Shown here piece after piece: positions 43,676-52,852 of a stretch of 64,000 nucleotides of DNA. The notes beneath the pieces were generated by a model. That model was not told where the DNA came from. It saw nothing but the letters and a program-made list of their open reading frames with translations, and did not search any database. Origin of the DNA: Thermococcus henrietii (GTDB lineage: Archaea > Methanobacteriota_B > Thermococci > Thermococcales > Thermococcaceae); NCBI RefSeq assembly GCF_900198835.1, contig NZ_LT900021.1, positions 2,091,761 through 2,155,760 of the forward strand. The letters run 5' to 3'. Made by a program: the position numbers and the translations under genes. The stretch's first letter is position 1; each line of letters opens with the position of its first letter.

Positions 43676-44539
43676 CTAAACTTCCACCCCAATCTTTATT
43701 CCCTCGTCCTTCTCTATCTCACGGAGGAAGAGAACGACCTTCTCGGGTGGAAGCTCCATCCCAGCGAGCAGTTTCTTGGCTTTTCTAACCTCTTCCCGCT
43801 TTTCTCCGCTTGACCTTCCCTCAAGGTAGTCAAGAATCGCCAGGAGGGCCCCTTTAAGGCTCCTGTCGCCGAGGGGTAGGGGTTTCCAGCCGTTTTCATG
43901 AACGTAGACTGCCTTCGGAACCTCAACGCCCGACAGCTTGTCCACGGGCACTATTGAGGGTTTGCCCCTCGCGCGGAGGTAGTTCAGCAGGGTTTCTTCG
44001 TCGAACCCCTCGTTTACCAGGCTCTTGTAGGCTATTTCAAAGGCGTTAAGAAGCGTAGCGAGGCGCTCCAATTTCCCTATCCTGTCCTTGGAGAGCAGGG
44101 AAAGCTTTACGAGCACCCGCTCAAGGGGTTCCTCCTCCAAATCTACCGTGAAGAGAATTCTGTCCCTGAGGGAAGTTCCCTCGGCAAAGGCCTTGGCAAC
44201 AACCCACTTGGCACCGTTGGTGAGGATTCCGTAGCGGACGCCCCTGCTGAAGCAGTAGCGGGCGAGCTGGCGGAGCGGTTCGTCGCGTTTTATGACGTTC
44301 ACCGAAAGGTTCTTCGCCTCAAGGAAAGCCACAATCTCGCCGTTGAGGAGGAGCGCGTAGTCGGCCCTCCCGTCCTCGGTCCTCTCCTCTGGCCTGACCT
44401 CCTCGGGGTTGTTCCAGTCCCAGCCGAGGGCCGTCATTATCTCGCCTATCAGGTGTTGCTTAACAGCTTCCTCGTTCCTCTCGTAGAGCTTCCTGTGTAG
44501 ACCAATCCGCGACATAACGTTGAGAACCGCGCGCTCCAT
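43676..44539 (-). CDS. PD-(D/E)xK nuclease-like protein related to HsdR N-terminus
   Basis: A 287-residue protein whose first half resembles the N-terminal nuclease domain of type I restriction enzyme R subunits: DGRADYALLLNGEIVAFLEAKN near 57-78 (cited: ADYALLLNG and FLEAKN) has the D-(x)n-ExK pattern, and RYGILTNGAKWVV follows. There is no helicase domain and no methylase or specificity gene nearby, so it is not a working type I system. The second half is helical. The ATG ending at 44539 has GGTGAGGG upstream. It is divergent from the glutamine amidotransferase gene. Confidence 0.8.
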   Translation of the reverse strand: MERAVLNVMSRIGLHRKLYERNEEAVKQHLIGEIMTALGWDWNNPEEVRPEERTEDGRADYALLLNGEIVAFLEAKNLSVNVIKRDEPLRQLARYCFSRGVRYGILTNGAKWVVAKAFAEGTSLRDRILFTVDLEEEPLERVLVKLSLLSKDRIGKLERLATLLNAFEIAYKSLVNEGFDEETLLNYLRARGKPSIVPVDKLSGVEVPKAVYVHENGWKPLPLGDRSLKGALLAILDYLEGRSSGEKREEVRKAKKLLAGMELPPEKVVLFLREIEKDEGIKIGVEV

Positions 44540-44617
44540 TCCCTCACCTTTTCCCCGTTGGTAAGGCCACCTAAAAGCTTTTGGGGTTTGGGGACGTAGA
44601 TGATTGAGGTGGACACC

Positions 44618-45403
44618 GTGTGCAGGATACTCTTTGCCATGGGGCCGGGGGAGGGGATTGAGCCCCTCGCCAGGGCGTTCATGAAGTCCGCCGAGAACGA
44701 CCCCTACCGCGCGAGGAGGGGCGGTAAGAACCAGCACCGCGACGGCTGGGGTTACGTCCTCCTGAGCGATGGAAGCGTTCATCACTACCGCTCGGCGAGG
44801 GCAGTATTTGAGGATGGGAAGGGATTTTCAGGGCTCGTTGGGCTCCTTCGGGAAAGCGATAATGCCGTTCTCCTCGCCCACGCGAGGGCATCCTCCCAGG
44901 GCTCGCTCGGGCTCTTCAACGTCCAGCCCTTCGCCTTCTCCACGAGGCGCGGTTTTTCCTTCTGGTTCCTCCACAACGGCGACCTCGACAAGGAGAAGAT
45001 TATCGAGCTGGCGGAGTTCGAGGGGGAGGACCTGAGGGACACCTCGGACAGCTACGCCTTTTCAGCCTACCTGTGCAGGGCCCTTCAGAGGCCTGAAAAT
45101 GAAGAACTCCTGAAACACTACTCCCTCGGGGCGTCGCTGACAAAGACGACCTTCAACACGGCCACGCTCTTCCTCCTTCCCGACGGGGGCTGGAGGGCCT
45201 TCGTGACGGCATACATGACCGACGATTACTGGAAGAACGACCTCCACAGGGACTACGCGAGGTTGATTGAGCTCGACGGCGACGTTTTTGTGGTTGCGAG
45301 CTCGACCCTTGAGCTCTACCACAAAGCGGATTGGAAGGACATCCCAAATGGCACTGCACTCCTAATAACGCCGGATGGAATCGAACGCCTTCCCCTGGGG
45401 TGA
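44618..45403 (+). CDS. Class II glutamine amidotransferase
   Basis: A 261-residue protein of the YafJ-like class II glutamine amidotransferase family. The nucleophile must be residue 2 after removal of Met, and this decides the start: GTG at 44618 gives M-C-R-I-L, with GAGGTG at the right distance; an ATG 18 bases upstream would bury the Cys. NQHRDGWGYVL, VLLAHARASS and FLHNGDLDK are the family motifs. No synthetase domain is present, so it gives ammonia to an unknown partner or acts as a peptidase-like hydrolase. A CBS protein gene follows by four bases. Confidence 0.88.
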   Translation: MCRILFAMGPGEGIEPLARAFMKSAENDPYRARRGGKNQHRDGWGYVLLSDGSVHHYRSARAVFEDGKGFSGLVGLLRESDNAVLLAHARASSQGSLGLFNVQPFAFSTRRGFSFWFLHNGDLDKEKIIELAEFEGEDLRDTSDSYAFSAYLCRALQRPENEELLKHYSLGASLTKTTFNTATLFLLPDGGWRAFVTAYMTDDYWKNDLHRDYARLIELDGDVFVVASSTLELYHKADWKDIPNGTALLITPDGIERLPLG

Positions 45404-45407
45404 TGGT

Positions 45408-45815
45408 ATGGACGAGAACGCCCCGATTCGGGTTTACATGACGCGAAAACTCATTGGCGTTTCGCCTGAGGATACGGTAAAGCGGGCCTGCGAGGTCATG
45501 ATGGAGTTCGACATAGGCTCGCTCGTCGTTGTGGAGAACAACGAGGTCGTGGGCTTCTTCACGAAAACCGACGTCATACGGCGCGTTGTGATTCCAGGGA
45601 AGCCTAACACGACACCGGTTCGGGAGATAATGACCCGGGAGCTCGTTACGGTAGACGCCAACACCCCGCTCCGCGAGGTTCTCGACATAATGGCCAAGAA
45701 GGGCATAAAGCACATGCTCGTGAGCGAGAACCGGAAAATCGTCGGGATATTCAGCCTCAGCGATTTGCTGAGTGCGAGCAGGAGAAAGCTTGAAACCGCC
45801 ATAGCGGCGGAGTGA
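45408..45815 (+). CDS. CBS domain pair protein
   Basis: A 135-residue protein made of two CBS motifs, VYMTRKLIGVSPEDTVKRA...VVVENNEVVGFFTKTDVI and EIMTRELVTVDANTPLREV...HMLVSENRKIVGIFSLSDLL (cited by ends). Such pairs bind adenine nucleotides or SAM and report energy state to a partner. No partner domain is fused. The ATG at 45408 follows GGGGTGATGG and is close behind the amidotransferase gene; the metallophosphoesterase gene follows by six bases, so the three probably share one transcript. Confidence 0.88.
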   Translation: MDENAPIRVYMTRKLIGVSPEDTVKRACEVMMEFDIGSLVVVENNEVVGFFTKTDVIRRVVIPGKPNTTPVREIMTRELVTVDANTPLREVLDIMAKKGIKHMLVSENRKIVGIFSLSDLLSASRRKLETAIAAE

Positions 45816-45821
45816 TGTGCC

Positions 45822-47336
45822 ATGATAAGGATTGCCCACATAAGCGACACCCATATCACCGGCGAGAGTGCCTACAAGGGCTACGCCTACGACCTGATAG
45901 CCAACGAGGTGAACAGGCTGAACTTTGACTTCGTCGTCCACACCGGCGACGTCACCAACAACGGCCTCCGCGAGGAGTACGAGAGGGCCGAGTACGAGCT
46001 CAAGAAGATTCAGAAGCCCCTCGTCGTCGTTCCGGGCAACCATGACGTCAGGAACGTCGGCTACGACTTATTTGAGGACTTCATCGGCCCGCTCAACGGC
46101 GTCTACGAGTTCAAGGACGGCGTCCTCATCTGGGTGGACTCGACAATACCGGATTTAAGCGACGGCAGAATCGGGAAGCACAAGTTCCGCTGGCTGAAGG
46201 AGAAGCTCGAGGAGTACTCCGACAGGAGAATCAAGATAGTGGCTTCTCATCACCACCTCGTTCCACTCCCGAACACCGGGCGCGAGAGAAACGTCCTTTT
46301 CAACGCTGGCGACGTCCTTGATTTGCTCCTCAGGAACGATGTCACGCTCTACCTCTGCGGTCACAAGCACGTCCCCAACGTCTACCGCGTCGAAGACCTC
46401 GTCGTGGACAACGCCGGATGTACCTCCTGCCGGAAGACGAGGCGCGGTGACGTCAACAGCTACAACATCGTCACGATACACGACGATGGCAAAGTGGAAG
46501 TCACGATACGGCGCGTCACGGGCGAGGAGGTTAAAGCTCAGCACAGGCCGGTTAAGCCAAAGCTCTTCGTCCCCAGGGGGAGGAGGCTCCTAAGGATAGT
46601 CCAGCTCAGCGAGAGCAAGGTCTCGGACAGGGTTTACTTCAGGAGGAAGGTGCTCGAGAACGTGGTGAACCTGATAAACAACCGTCTCAAGCCGGATATC
46701 GTCGTCCACAACGGCGACGTCGTCGACATGGGCATCGAGCGGAACTTCCAGCGGGCCAGGGAGCTATGGGATAAGATTGAGAGGCCGAAGCTCGTCGTCC
46801 CCGGCCACAGCGACATGACCTACCTCGGCTACGAGCTCTTCCCCGAGTACTTCGGCGAACCTGAACCGCTCTCCTTCGACGGATTCACTTTCATTCCGGT
46901 CTCAACACCGCAGTACGAGACCGAGATAGGCGTCGTGGGGAGGTTCGGCCAGAGGAAGCTGGCGGAGGAAATTGAGGAGGCCGAGAACTTTCGGGTTGTC
47001 TTCATGCACCACAACGTCGTTCCAATACCAAGGAGCAGGGAGCGCGGGTTCCTTGAGGACGCGGGTGACGTGCTGAAGCTCCTGACCGAGAAGGGAGTTG
47101 AACTCGTCCTGACAGGCCACGGGGGCAACGCCTTTGCAGTTCGCGTAGAAAACACAATCGTCATAAACGCCGGCTCGGTCAGCTGGGAGCTCCACAGGAA
47201 CCCCTTTGGAAACAGCTTCAACGTTATAGACGTCTACCCGTGCATGGTGATAGCCTTCGAGGTTCAGGCGACGTGGGGGAGCAGGAGGCTCCTCGGGGTG
47301 TGGAAGCTCAAAGGCTCTCGCGGAGGCGCTCCATGA
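45822..47336 (+). CDS. Tandem metallophosphoesterase with a degenerate second domain
   Basis: A 504-residue protein of two calcineurin-like domains in tandem. The first (1-235) has the complete metal set: [30 protein letters not shown] and GHKHVPN. The second (from about 260) shows the same order but degraded: VQLSESKV lacks the DxH, HNGDVVD keeps GD, VPGHSDM replaces GNHD, MHHNVVP keeps HH, GHGGNAF replaces GHxH. Only the first half is likely to be catalytic. The substrate is unknown; family members act on cyclic nucleotides, nucleic acids or proteins. The 3' end overlaps the convergent 2-phosphoglycerate kinase gene. Confidence 0.88.
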   Translation: MIRIAHISDTHITGESAYKGYAYDLIANEVNRLNFDFVVHTGDVTNNGLREEYERAEYELKKIQKPLVVVPGNHDVRNVGYDLFEDFIGPLNGVYEFKDGVLIWVDSTIPDLSDGRIGKHKFRWLKEKLEEYSDRRIKIVASHHHLVPLPNTGRERNVLFNAGDVLDLLLRNDVTLYLCGHKHVPNVYRVEDLVVDNAGCTSCRKTRRGDVNSYNIVTIHDDGKVEVTIRRVTGEEVKAQHRPVKPKLFVPRGRRLLRIVQLSESKVSDRVYFRRKVLENVVNLINNRLKPDIVVHNGDVVDMGIERNFQRARELWDKIERPKLVVPGHSDMTYLGYELFPEYFGEPEPLSFDGFTFIPVSTPQYETEIGVVGRFGQRKLAEEIEEAENFRVVFMHHNVVPIPRSRERGFLEDAGDVLKLLTEKGVELVLTGHGGNAFAVRVENTIVINAGSVSWELHRNPFGNSFNVIDVYPCMVIAFEVQATWGSRRLLGVWKLKGSRGGAP

Positions 47337-48168
47337 GGTCCTCCATTATTTCGTTCACGGTCTTTTCGAGCTCAACGTTCTCTATGACCTTTACCCCGTG
47401 CTCCTTGGCCCTTCTGACTATGTACTCCTGAAGCCAGAGAATCTCGTCGAGGTGCTCGAGGTAGTACTCGGCCGGCCTCTTGCTGTAGCGCGAGCGCTCG
47501 TAGAAATGGGCCTCCAAAGCCTTCCTGTCGCTCACCGTCAGGATGTACATGAAGGCGTTCTCATTGGTCTCGATGAAGCCCGGAATTAGGTGTATTCCCT
47601 CGATTATCGCGTTCATCCCCTCGCGCTGAACCCTGTCGAGGACGGCCTTAACGCCCACAGAAACGTGCCTAACCTGGCTCTCGAAGCCCTCAATCAGACT
47701 GCTCGCCCCCTTGAGCTCGCGCCATGCTAAAAACGATGAGGCGTGCAAATCGGGCAGAAGCTCCCTCGCGATTATCTTCCTCATGACCTCGCGAACGGTG
47801 TCGGTGCCGATTATCGTCCTTATCGAGAGCCTGAAAGCCAATTCCGTCGCTATCGTGGACTTTCCGACGCCGGTAACGCCCCCGAGGAGGACGACGAGCG
47901 GAATCTTTTTCCTCCTGAATTCGCGCCAGAAGAGGTAGCGCTCTGCTTCTTTCTTGAGCCCGTGTTCGATGAGCTTCCGGTAGGTGAGCTCCCTTATCTC
48001 GTCAGTGCTAACAACCCTTTTCCTCTTCTCCACGAGCTCCCGCTGAACCTCGCTCGCGATTATGTAGGCTATGCCCACATCCACCCCGGCTAGGGTTATA
48101 GAACGCGTGAGTATTCCGCGCGAAAACGGCAGTTGAACCCTTCTCTCTGGGTCCGTGACGATTATCAT
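47308..48168 (-). CDS. 2-phosphoglycerate kinase (cyclic 2,3-diphosphoglycerate pathway)
   Basis: A 286-residue kinase making 2,3-bisphosphoglycerate from 2-phosphoglycerate. The N-terminal third is an ATP-cone-like domain ([20 protein letters not shown]), a known feature of this family. Walker [16 protein letters not shown] is near 93, and [13 protein letters not shown] near 186 is the family motif. It overlaps the upstream synthetase gene by four bases, making a two-gene operon for the thermoprotectant cyclic 2,3-diphosphoglycerate. Its 3' end overlaps the convergent metallophosphoesterase gene by 29 bases. Confidence 0.92.
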   Translation of the reverse strand: MIIVTDPERRVQLPFSRGILTRSITLAGVDVGIAYIIASEVQRELVEKRKRVVSTDEIRELTYRKLIEHGLKKEAERYLFWREFRRKKIPLVVLLGGVTGVGKSTIATELAFRLSIRTIIGTDTVREVMRKIIARELLPDLHASSFLAWRELKGASSLIEGFESQVRHVSVGVKAVLDRVQREGMNAIIEGIHLIPGFIETNENAFMYILTVSDRKALEAHFYERSRYSKRPAEYYLEHLDEILWLQEYIVRRAKEHGVKVIENVELEKTVNEIMEDLMERLRESL

Positions 48169-49466
48169 CTCCCCACCACCCTCCTGGCGAGCTCCAGAAC
48201 TGCCTTTCTAAGGTTCTTGCCGTCCACGTTGACCGGCTCGTTGGCGAGGTAGATTACCTCGATGCCCCTCTCAAGGGCCCACCTCGTCATGACGTCAACG
48301 GCGGCCGCCTTCAGCTCAACGAGGACTGCCTCAACCCCCGCTTTTCTTCCGAGTTCCGCGAGGTCCTTCTCGAGTGCGGGCCTCTTCGAGAGGTTTCCGC
48401 TGGTGAAGACAACCTCGGCACCGAGGCTCTCGATATCCCCAACGGCCCTCTCAATCGCCTTCCACGATGTTGTGAAGAGCGCAACCCTCTTCCCCGAGAC
48501 CTCGCCGAGCGGTTTCGGCGTGAACCGGACCAAGTGGACGTCAGCGTTGGGATTAACCCACCTCACGAAGTCCCGGAACTCCTCGGCCTTCCGGGGCTCA
48601 ACGTCCGCCATGGTGATTATCGCTATATCCGCCAGACCAATCCTGAAGGGCCCGAAGAAGCCCTCGACGGTTTCCCTTGGCTGGAGGGCGCTGAGGACGG
48701 TGATGTAGCCGTCCGCCAAAACCGGTGGAATCGTTGCCCCGCTTCCCTCTGCGATTATGAGGTCGTGAGGAAGCTCCTCCGCGAGTTTTATTCCCTCGTA
48801 GACGATATGAAAGAACGGAAAGCCCGCCATTCCTCCTCCACAGCGCCGGCATCCTATGGTCGTCACTCCAGCGACGAGTGCGTCCTCGTAGTGGTCCGAA
48901 GCGGCGTGCTTGCCCATCTCCGCGAGTTTTAGAAGGTTCTCGGGCGTCAGCTCTTCCCTCTCGCCGTCTATGAGCTCCGGCCTCTCCGGCCCGCCCCTTC
49001 CCATCGTGACAACCACGGGACGGTACCTCTCCTTCAGAACCCTCGCGACGAAGCCCCCTATTGCCGTCTTTCCGACGCGCTTTCCGAGGCCGAGGACGCT
49101 TATCGTGGGTTTTGACGGCTTTATCAGCTCTCCGGGCCTGAACTCGAAGTCGGCCCCTCTGTATGCAACTCCATTGCGCAGGCAGATTGACGCTATCTGA
49201 AACCTCGCGCTATAATCTACGACTGGCTCGTCGCTCAGGTCAACGACCTCGTCAACATCGTTCTCTAAAAGCGCCAGTTCAAGGGCTTTCAAAGGGTCCT
49301 CATCAACGTAAAGCCTTACCCCAAGCTCTTCCGCAAGCTTCTCGGGCGAGCCTATCTTTTCACCACCCCCGAGGAAGACCGCACAGCACACGTCGCCGAG
49401 TTTTTCAATCGCCCACCTCGTCACAGGCGGGTAGTGCTCGCCATCGATTAGGGCGAGCCTCCTCAT
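48165..49466 (-). CDS. Cyclic 2,3-diphosphoglycerate synthetase
   Basis: A 433-residue P-loop enzyme that closes 2,3-bisphosphoglycerate to the cyclic anhydride with [17 protein letters not shown] opens it; Walker [17 protein letters not shown] is near 133, [13 protein letters not shown] near 165, and [13 protein letters not shown] near 250. This compound and K+ stabilise proteins in hyperthermophilic methanogens and some Thermococcales. The gene is first of the pair with the kinase, starting behind GGTGAGGGA. Codon use looks like its neighbours, so there is no sign of recent transfer. Confidence 0.92.
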   Translation of the reverse strand: MRRLALIDGEHYPPVTRWAIEKLGDVCCAVFLGGGEKIGSPEKLAEELGVRLYVDEDPLKALELALLENDVDEVVDLSDEPVVDYSARFQIASICLRNGVAYRGADFEFRPGELIKPSKPTISVLGLGKRVGKTAIGGFVARVLKERYRPVVVTMGRGGPERPELIDGEREELTPENLLKLAEMGKHAASDHYEDALVAGVTTIGCRRCGGGMAGFPFFHIVYEGIKLAEELPHDLIIAEGSGATIPPVLADGYITVLSALQPRETVEGFFGPFRIGLADIAIITMADVEPRKAEEFRDFVRWVNPNADVHLVRFTPKPLGEVSGKRVALFTTSWKAIERAVGDIESLGAEVVFTSGNLSKRPALEKDLAELGRKAGVEAVLVELKAAAVDVMTRWALERGIEVIYLANEPVNVDGKNLRKAVLELARRVVGR

Positions 49467-49541
49467 TCCCTCACCTCATACTCGATTACCTCGGGTTAAT
49501 TTAACCTTTTCCGTTTTTCCAAGCACTCTCGGAGGAGAAAA

Positions 49542-49583
49542 GTTATAAAGGGGAACGATGAACTAAGGACGGCCTTAAAGGCC
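49542..49583 (+). promoter_or_regulatory. TATA box and small palindrome ahead of the DUF1931 gene
   Basis: GTTATAAAGG at about 49542-49551 is a good BRE/TATA-like box. GGCCTTAAAGGCC at 49571-49583, an inverted repeat with 6-base arms around one A, lies where the message should begin, before the GGAGGTG ribosome binding site. It could be an operator or a 5' hairpin; no regulator is suggested by the neighbours. Confidence 0.4.
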
Positions 49584-49602
49584 AGATAAGGAGGTGTGTA
49601 AA

Positions 49603-49782
49603 ATGGCCGAGTTGATTGTTAAGTCCAAGGTTAAGGAGCTCGTTAAGAACATCGACCCCGAGATGAGGGTCAGCCCGGAGTTCTACGACGCCCTTGAGGA
49701 GGAGCTCAAGGTCCTCGTCGAGAAGGCCGTCAAGAGGGCCAAGGCCGAGGGGAGGAAGACCCTCTACGCCAGGCACGTCTGA
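49603..49782 (+). CDS. DUF1931 small histone-fold-like protein
   Basis: A 59-residue protein starting MAELIVKSKVKELVKNID, with the ending RAKAEGRKTLYARHV. It matches the DUF1931 family, whose structures show a histone-like helix-strand-helix fold, and the KRAKAEGRKTL part resembles the C-terminal end of archaeal histones. Strong ribosome binding site AAGGAGGTG precedes ATG 49603; an in-frame GTG nine bases earlier is part of it. The good promoter and site suggest high expression. DNA binding is possible but not shown. Confidence 0.85.
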   Translation: MAELIVKSKVKELVKNIDPEMRVSPEFYDALEEELKVLVEKAVKRAKAEGRKTLYARHV

Positions 49783-49844
49783 TGCCCCTTTTCTTTCCTT
49801 CCAAAGCCTTTTATTGATTGGTCCCTAACTTCTTCGGTGGTAGT

Positions 49845-50720
49845 ATGGCGTTGAGAAAACTCGGCGATTCTGCTTACCTTTACCCCGGAAGTCCGTCAAC
49901 TCTCCTTCGGGTCGTCGATGGAGGGGCCGTTCTCGTTGACCCTGGCCACGGGAGCGGGAGGCACAAGGACCTCAGGCGAGAATTGCGGAAGCTCGGTCTC
50001 CCCCTCAAAGCCCAGCTTGCGACGCACGGTCATGCAGACCACGTAGCGGTTTCTCCGAAACTCGACGCTCCCCTTTTCGTTCACCGATTCGAGTTCTCCA
50101 TAGCCGAGAGCCCCCTCAACAGGGAAATCCTGACCTTCGGTTCGAGGGCACCGAGGGGTTTTCTGGCGTACTCTGCCGGTGAAGTGAAGGTTCACGCGGT
50201 CTTCGAGTGGGGTGATGAGCTTTTTGGACTGGAGGCCTTAAAGCTGAACGGCCACTCCCCGGGAATGACTGGGTTCCTTGATGAGGAGAACAGTCTTCTC
50301 TACGCGGGAGACTCCTTCTTCGGCGAAAAGCTCATCGGTGCGGTTGGCGTTCCATACCTCGTGGATTGGGCCCTTTTCAGGGAGTCCCTCACAACGCTCA
50401 GGGGCTTTGCCGAGAAGGGCTACCTGCTCATTCCCTCGCACGGAAGGCCCGTGAAGGGCGACGAAGCCGTTGAAACGCTCGAATTCAACCTCAATCGCCT
50501 GGAGGAAGTTGAGAAGCTCGCCCTTGAGTTCCTCCGGAAGCCGATGACCGTTGAAGAGCTCGCGCTCGGAATAATGGGCCACTACCGCGTCGAGGTTACC
50601 CCGCAAAAGCTCGCCCTGAACCTCGTGCCCCTCCGGGCCCTTATAGCCGAACTCTACAACCGCGGGCTCATTGAGGCGGTGGTCGATAACGGGCTCAGGT
50701 GGGTTGTGAAGAGGGAATGA
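49845..50720 (+). CDS. MBL-fold metallo-hydrolase with C-terminal winged helix
   Basis: A 291-residue protein. The first about 210 residues form a metallo-beta-lactamase domain: ATHGHADHVAV near 62 (HxHxDH), LNGHSPGMTG, YAGDSFFGE and LIPSHGRPV. The remainder (KPMTVEELALGIMGHYRVEV... to the end) looks like a winged helix, as in LACTB2-type MBL proteins. The substrate is unknown. The ATG at 49845 follows GGTGGTAGT, with CTTTTATT as TATA box. The 3' end overlaps the convergent ATPase gene by 67 bases, a long overlap, so the end of that ATPase frame is less certain. Confidence 0.87.
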   Translation: MALRKLGDSAYLYPGSPSTLLRVVDGGAVLVDPGHGSGRHKDLRRELRKLGLPLKAQLATHGHADHVAVSPKLDAPLFVHRFEFSIAESPLNREILTFGSRAPRGFLAYSAGEVKVHAVFEWGDELFGLEALKLNGHSPGMTGFLDEENSLLYAGDSFFGEKLIGAVGVPYLVDWALFRESLTTLRGFAEKGYLLIPSHGRPVKGDEAVETLEFNLNRLEEVEKLALEFLRKPMTVEELALGIMGHYRVEVTPQKLALNLVPLRALIAELYNRGLIEAVVDNGLRWVVKRE

Positions 50721-51979
50721 GCCGTTAAAAACTTCCACAGGGGCACAACCTCGACTGCAACCCCGTCCTTTACCAGCTTTTCTTCGTCCTCCCACGTGAC
50801 AACGAGACCCCTCTTAACCCTCAGCGCTTTTGCGACCCGAAAGAGGTTGCCGAGCTCCCTGTCGGACGTTCCCTCCAAAGAGAACGTCACTTGGATGGGG
50901 AGCATTCCGTCCGCCCGCAAAATGAAGTCAACTTCTCCCTTTTCGTCCCTCCAGTAAAAGAGCTCTCCCTGCGTCAGCGAGTAGCTGAGCTGACGTTTAA
51001 GCTCCAAAAACACCGCGAGCTCAATCAACTTGCCGCGCGATGGATGGCTCTTGAGCGACATCGCCGTTGCGAGTCCGGTATCAACTGGATAGACCTTTCT
51101 CGGGGCCAAGAGCTGTCCCTTCGGCTTGAACGAAAACCGCCTGAGCTGGAATATCAGATAAGCGTCCTCAAGATAGGAGACATAGTCCCTGACGGTGTGA
51201 ATGTCTTTGAGGCTAACTATGGAGCCGAGCTTGGAATATGTAAACTCGGAGGAGTAGTTGGAGAGCAGGTATAGGGCAAGCTCCCTTAACGCGCTTCTGT
51301 GCCTTACCCCGTGCCTCAGAATCACGTCCTTTTCGACCACATCCCGGTATATCTGGTTCAGGTATATCCTTCCGAACTTTAGAGCCTCGGGAAAGCCCCC
51401 GATGTTGAGGTATTCCTCTAAGAGCCGTTTGACCCTGCTGACTTCCCTGTCCGAGTACTTCCATTCTTTTGAGAGCCCAACCCCCCTGAACGAAAGGAAC
51501 TCCCTGAAGGAGAAGGGATAGAGCGTAATTGGGAAGTGCCTTCCGGTCAGATAAGTTGCCAGCTCGCCGGAGAGCAGGCGAGAGGACGAGCCAGTAACGA
51601 TGACCCTTTTGTTAAGCCTCAGTCTCGAAACGAACCTCTCCCAGCCCTCAACTTCCTGAACCTCGTCGAGAACAACGAAATCAACCTCGCTCCAGAGTTC
51701 CCTTGAAGCGTTTAGGAGCCTTTCAAAGTCTCCACTTGTAAAGCCCGTTAACCTCTCGTCAAAGAAGTTCACGTAGAGGAACTTATCACCGGCCAAACGC
51801 CAGGCCATAACTGATTTTCCGGAGCGCCTCACGCCCAGTATTGCCAAGACGTTCGGGGTGGAAAGAAGTGACTTCGCGCTTTCCTCTGCTTCCCTCGGGA
51901 TTATTCTCTCACGTTCCATGAACTCAAGCATTTCCTCCCTCTGGGAGATGAGTATCCTTTTCAACTCTTCAACCCGCAT
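50654..51979 (-). CDS. Archaeal AAA-type ATPase with DUF4143-like C-terminal domain
   Basis: A 441-residue ATPase. Walker A GVRRSGKSVMAWRL is near residue 50, Walker B DFVVLDEVQEVEGW near 101, and RVIVTGSSSRLLSGEL near 130 is typical of this family. The C-terminal half has LEDAYLIFQLRRFSFKPKG and a nuclease-like EVDFIL core, the DUF4143 signature. The last roughly 20 residues run antisense to the convergent MBL gene. The ATG ends at 51979; a TATA-like GTTTAAGG about 25 bases upstream predicts a leaderless message. Several inverted repeats surround the promoter. Confidence 0.88.
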   Translation of the reverse strand: MRVEELKRILISQREEMLEFMERERIIPREAEESAKSLLSTPNVLAILGVRRSGKSVMAWRLAGDKFLYVNFFDERLTGFTSGDFERLLNASRELWSEVDFVVLDEVQEVEGWERFVSRLRLNKRVIVTGSSSRLLSGELATYLTGRHFPITLYPFSFREFLSFRGVGLSKEWKYSDREVSRVKRLLEEYLNIGGFPEALKFGRIYLNQIYRDVVEKDVILRHGVRHRSALRELALYLLSNYSSEFTYSKLGSIVSLKDIHTVRDYVSYLEDAYLIFQLRRFSFKPKGQLLAPRKVYPVDTGLATAMSLKSHPSRGKLIELAVFLELKRQLSYSLTQGELFYWRDEKGEVDFILRADGMLPIQVTFSLEGTSDRELGNLFRVAKALRVKRGLVVTWEDEEKLVKDGVAVEVVPLWKFLTAHSLFTTHLSPLSTTASMSPRL

Positions 51980-51989
51980 GAACCCTTTT

Positions 51990-52064
51990 GGGCATCGATG
52001 CCCTTAAACTTTGTGGTCACAAATCCCAAAGATTGGCAGGAACTTTGTGATTACCAACCACAAA
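51990..52064 (-). promoter_or_regulatory. Cluster of inverted repeats at the promoter of a DUF4143-type ATPase gene
   Basis: Three inverted repeats lie upstream of the start at 51979: a perfect GGGCATCGATGCCC (51990-52003) between TATA box and start codon, TTTGTG-GT-CACAAA (52010-52023), and TTTGTG with nine bases then CACAAA (52044-52064). AACTTTGTG is repeated directly 34 bases apart. The TATA-like GTTTAAGG (minus strand, about 52002-52009) sits between the first two. This fits one or two operators around the promoter. Confidence 0.6.
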
Positions 52065-52066
52065 AT

Positions 52067-52705
52067 TCACTCGTCCCCTGGATAGCAGAGGTAGCGGTAG
52101 GGACAGAACTTACAGGCGTAGCTCCTCCAGCCCTCTGGCGGTTTCCCTTTCTCGTAGGCCTTTTTGACCGAATAGAAGTGCCTTAGGGTTTCTTTGAAGA
52201 GCTTACCGTCGTAGGGAATCTCAAAGGCCCTGAAGTTCGGGCCTTTTATCACCGGAAAGTTCGACATGTCGAGCTTGCCGATTATCTTCGTCGGCTCGTC
52301 GTGGAGTTTAATATAATATAGGTATCCGTATTCCGCCTCGGCCCACCGCAGGTAGACGTTGAGCTGGGCCAGATGGTAGTCGTAGGGCACCTTCGGTAGG
52401 CTCGTCTTCCCCTTAATCTCGATTGGAAACTCACGAAACGCATCTATTCTCCCGTGAATCTCGAAACCGAGCTTCCTTGAGCGCAGGACGAGATGCCTCT
52501 CAAGCTCGAAGCCGAAACGTTTGCTAAGAATCTGCCCAAGGACCTCGTGGGTTTTAACGCCCTGGTTCAGCCTAACCTTGACGTTCTCGGGCCACCTCGG
52601 AGGGTAGCCCTTCAGGCGGAAGTATATCCTCCTCGGACAGGTTAAAGCCTCGCTCGCGTAGAACTCCATCAGCCCGTCGTTTTCAGCGCTTCCGTTGTTT
52701 CCCAC
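52067..52705 (-). CDS. Cas4-like RecB-family nuclease, not next to cas genes
   Basis: A 212-residue nuclease of the Cas4/RecB type. An early Cys in EALTCPRRIYFRL and a late CKFCPYRYLC together hold four cysteines for an iron-sulfur cluster. Between them HEVLGQIL, GRIDAF and PIEIKGK give the PD-(D/E)xK core, and AQLNVYL is the QxxxY motif. No cas1 or cas2 is near, and the CRISPR array is 38 kb away. Start is uncertain: GTG at 52705 lies behind GGAGGGA; ATG at 52732 or 52669 are alternatives. It may serve in CRISPR adaptation or in general DNA repair. Confidence 0.82.
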   Translation of the reverse strand: MGNNGSAENDGLMEFYASEALTCPRRIYFRLKGYPPRWPENVKVRLNQGVKTHEVLGQILSKRFGFELERHLVLRSRKLGFEIHGRIDAFREFPIEIKGKTSLPKVPYDYHLAQLNVYLRWAEAEYGYLYYIKLHDEPTKIIGKLDMSNFPVIKGPNFRAFEIPYDGKLFKETLRHFYSVKKAYEKGKPPEGWRSYACKFCPYRYLCYPGDE

Positions 52706-52852
52706 TTCTCTTCCCTCCGGTGGGCGGTTCATCGGTCCGCGAACCTCCCCGCCCCTGCGTCAGCTAATACCGACGTCATCACAGTTCAGACTGGGCAAGG
52801 GTCGTCATCCGCGAAGAGAGGTAGAAGGGAAGAATTTAAAGCTTCTGGTCTG

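Noticed and set aside
43676..44539. A type I restriction system
   Set aside because: Only an HsdR-N-like domain is present; no helicase part, methylase or specificity subunit is nearby.
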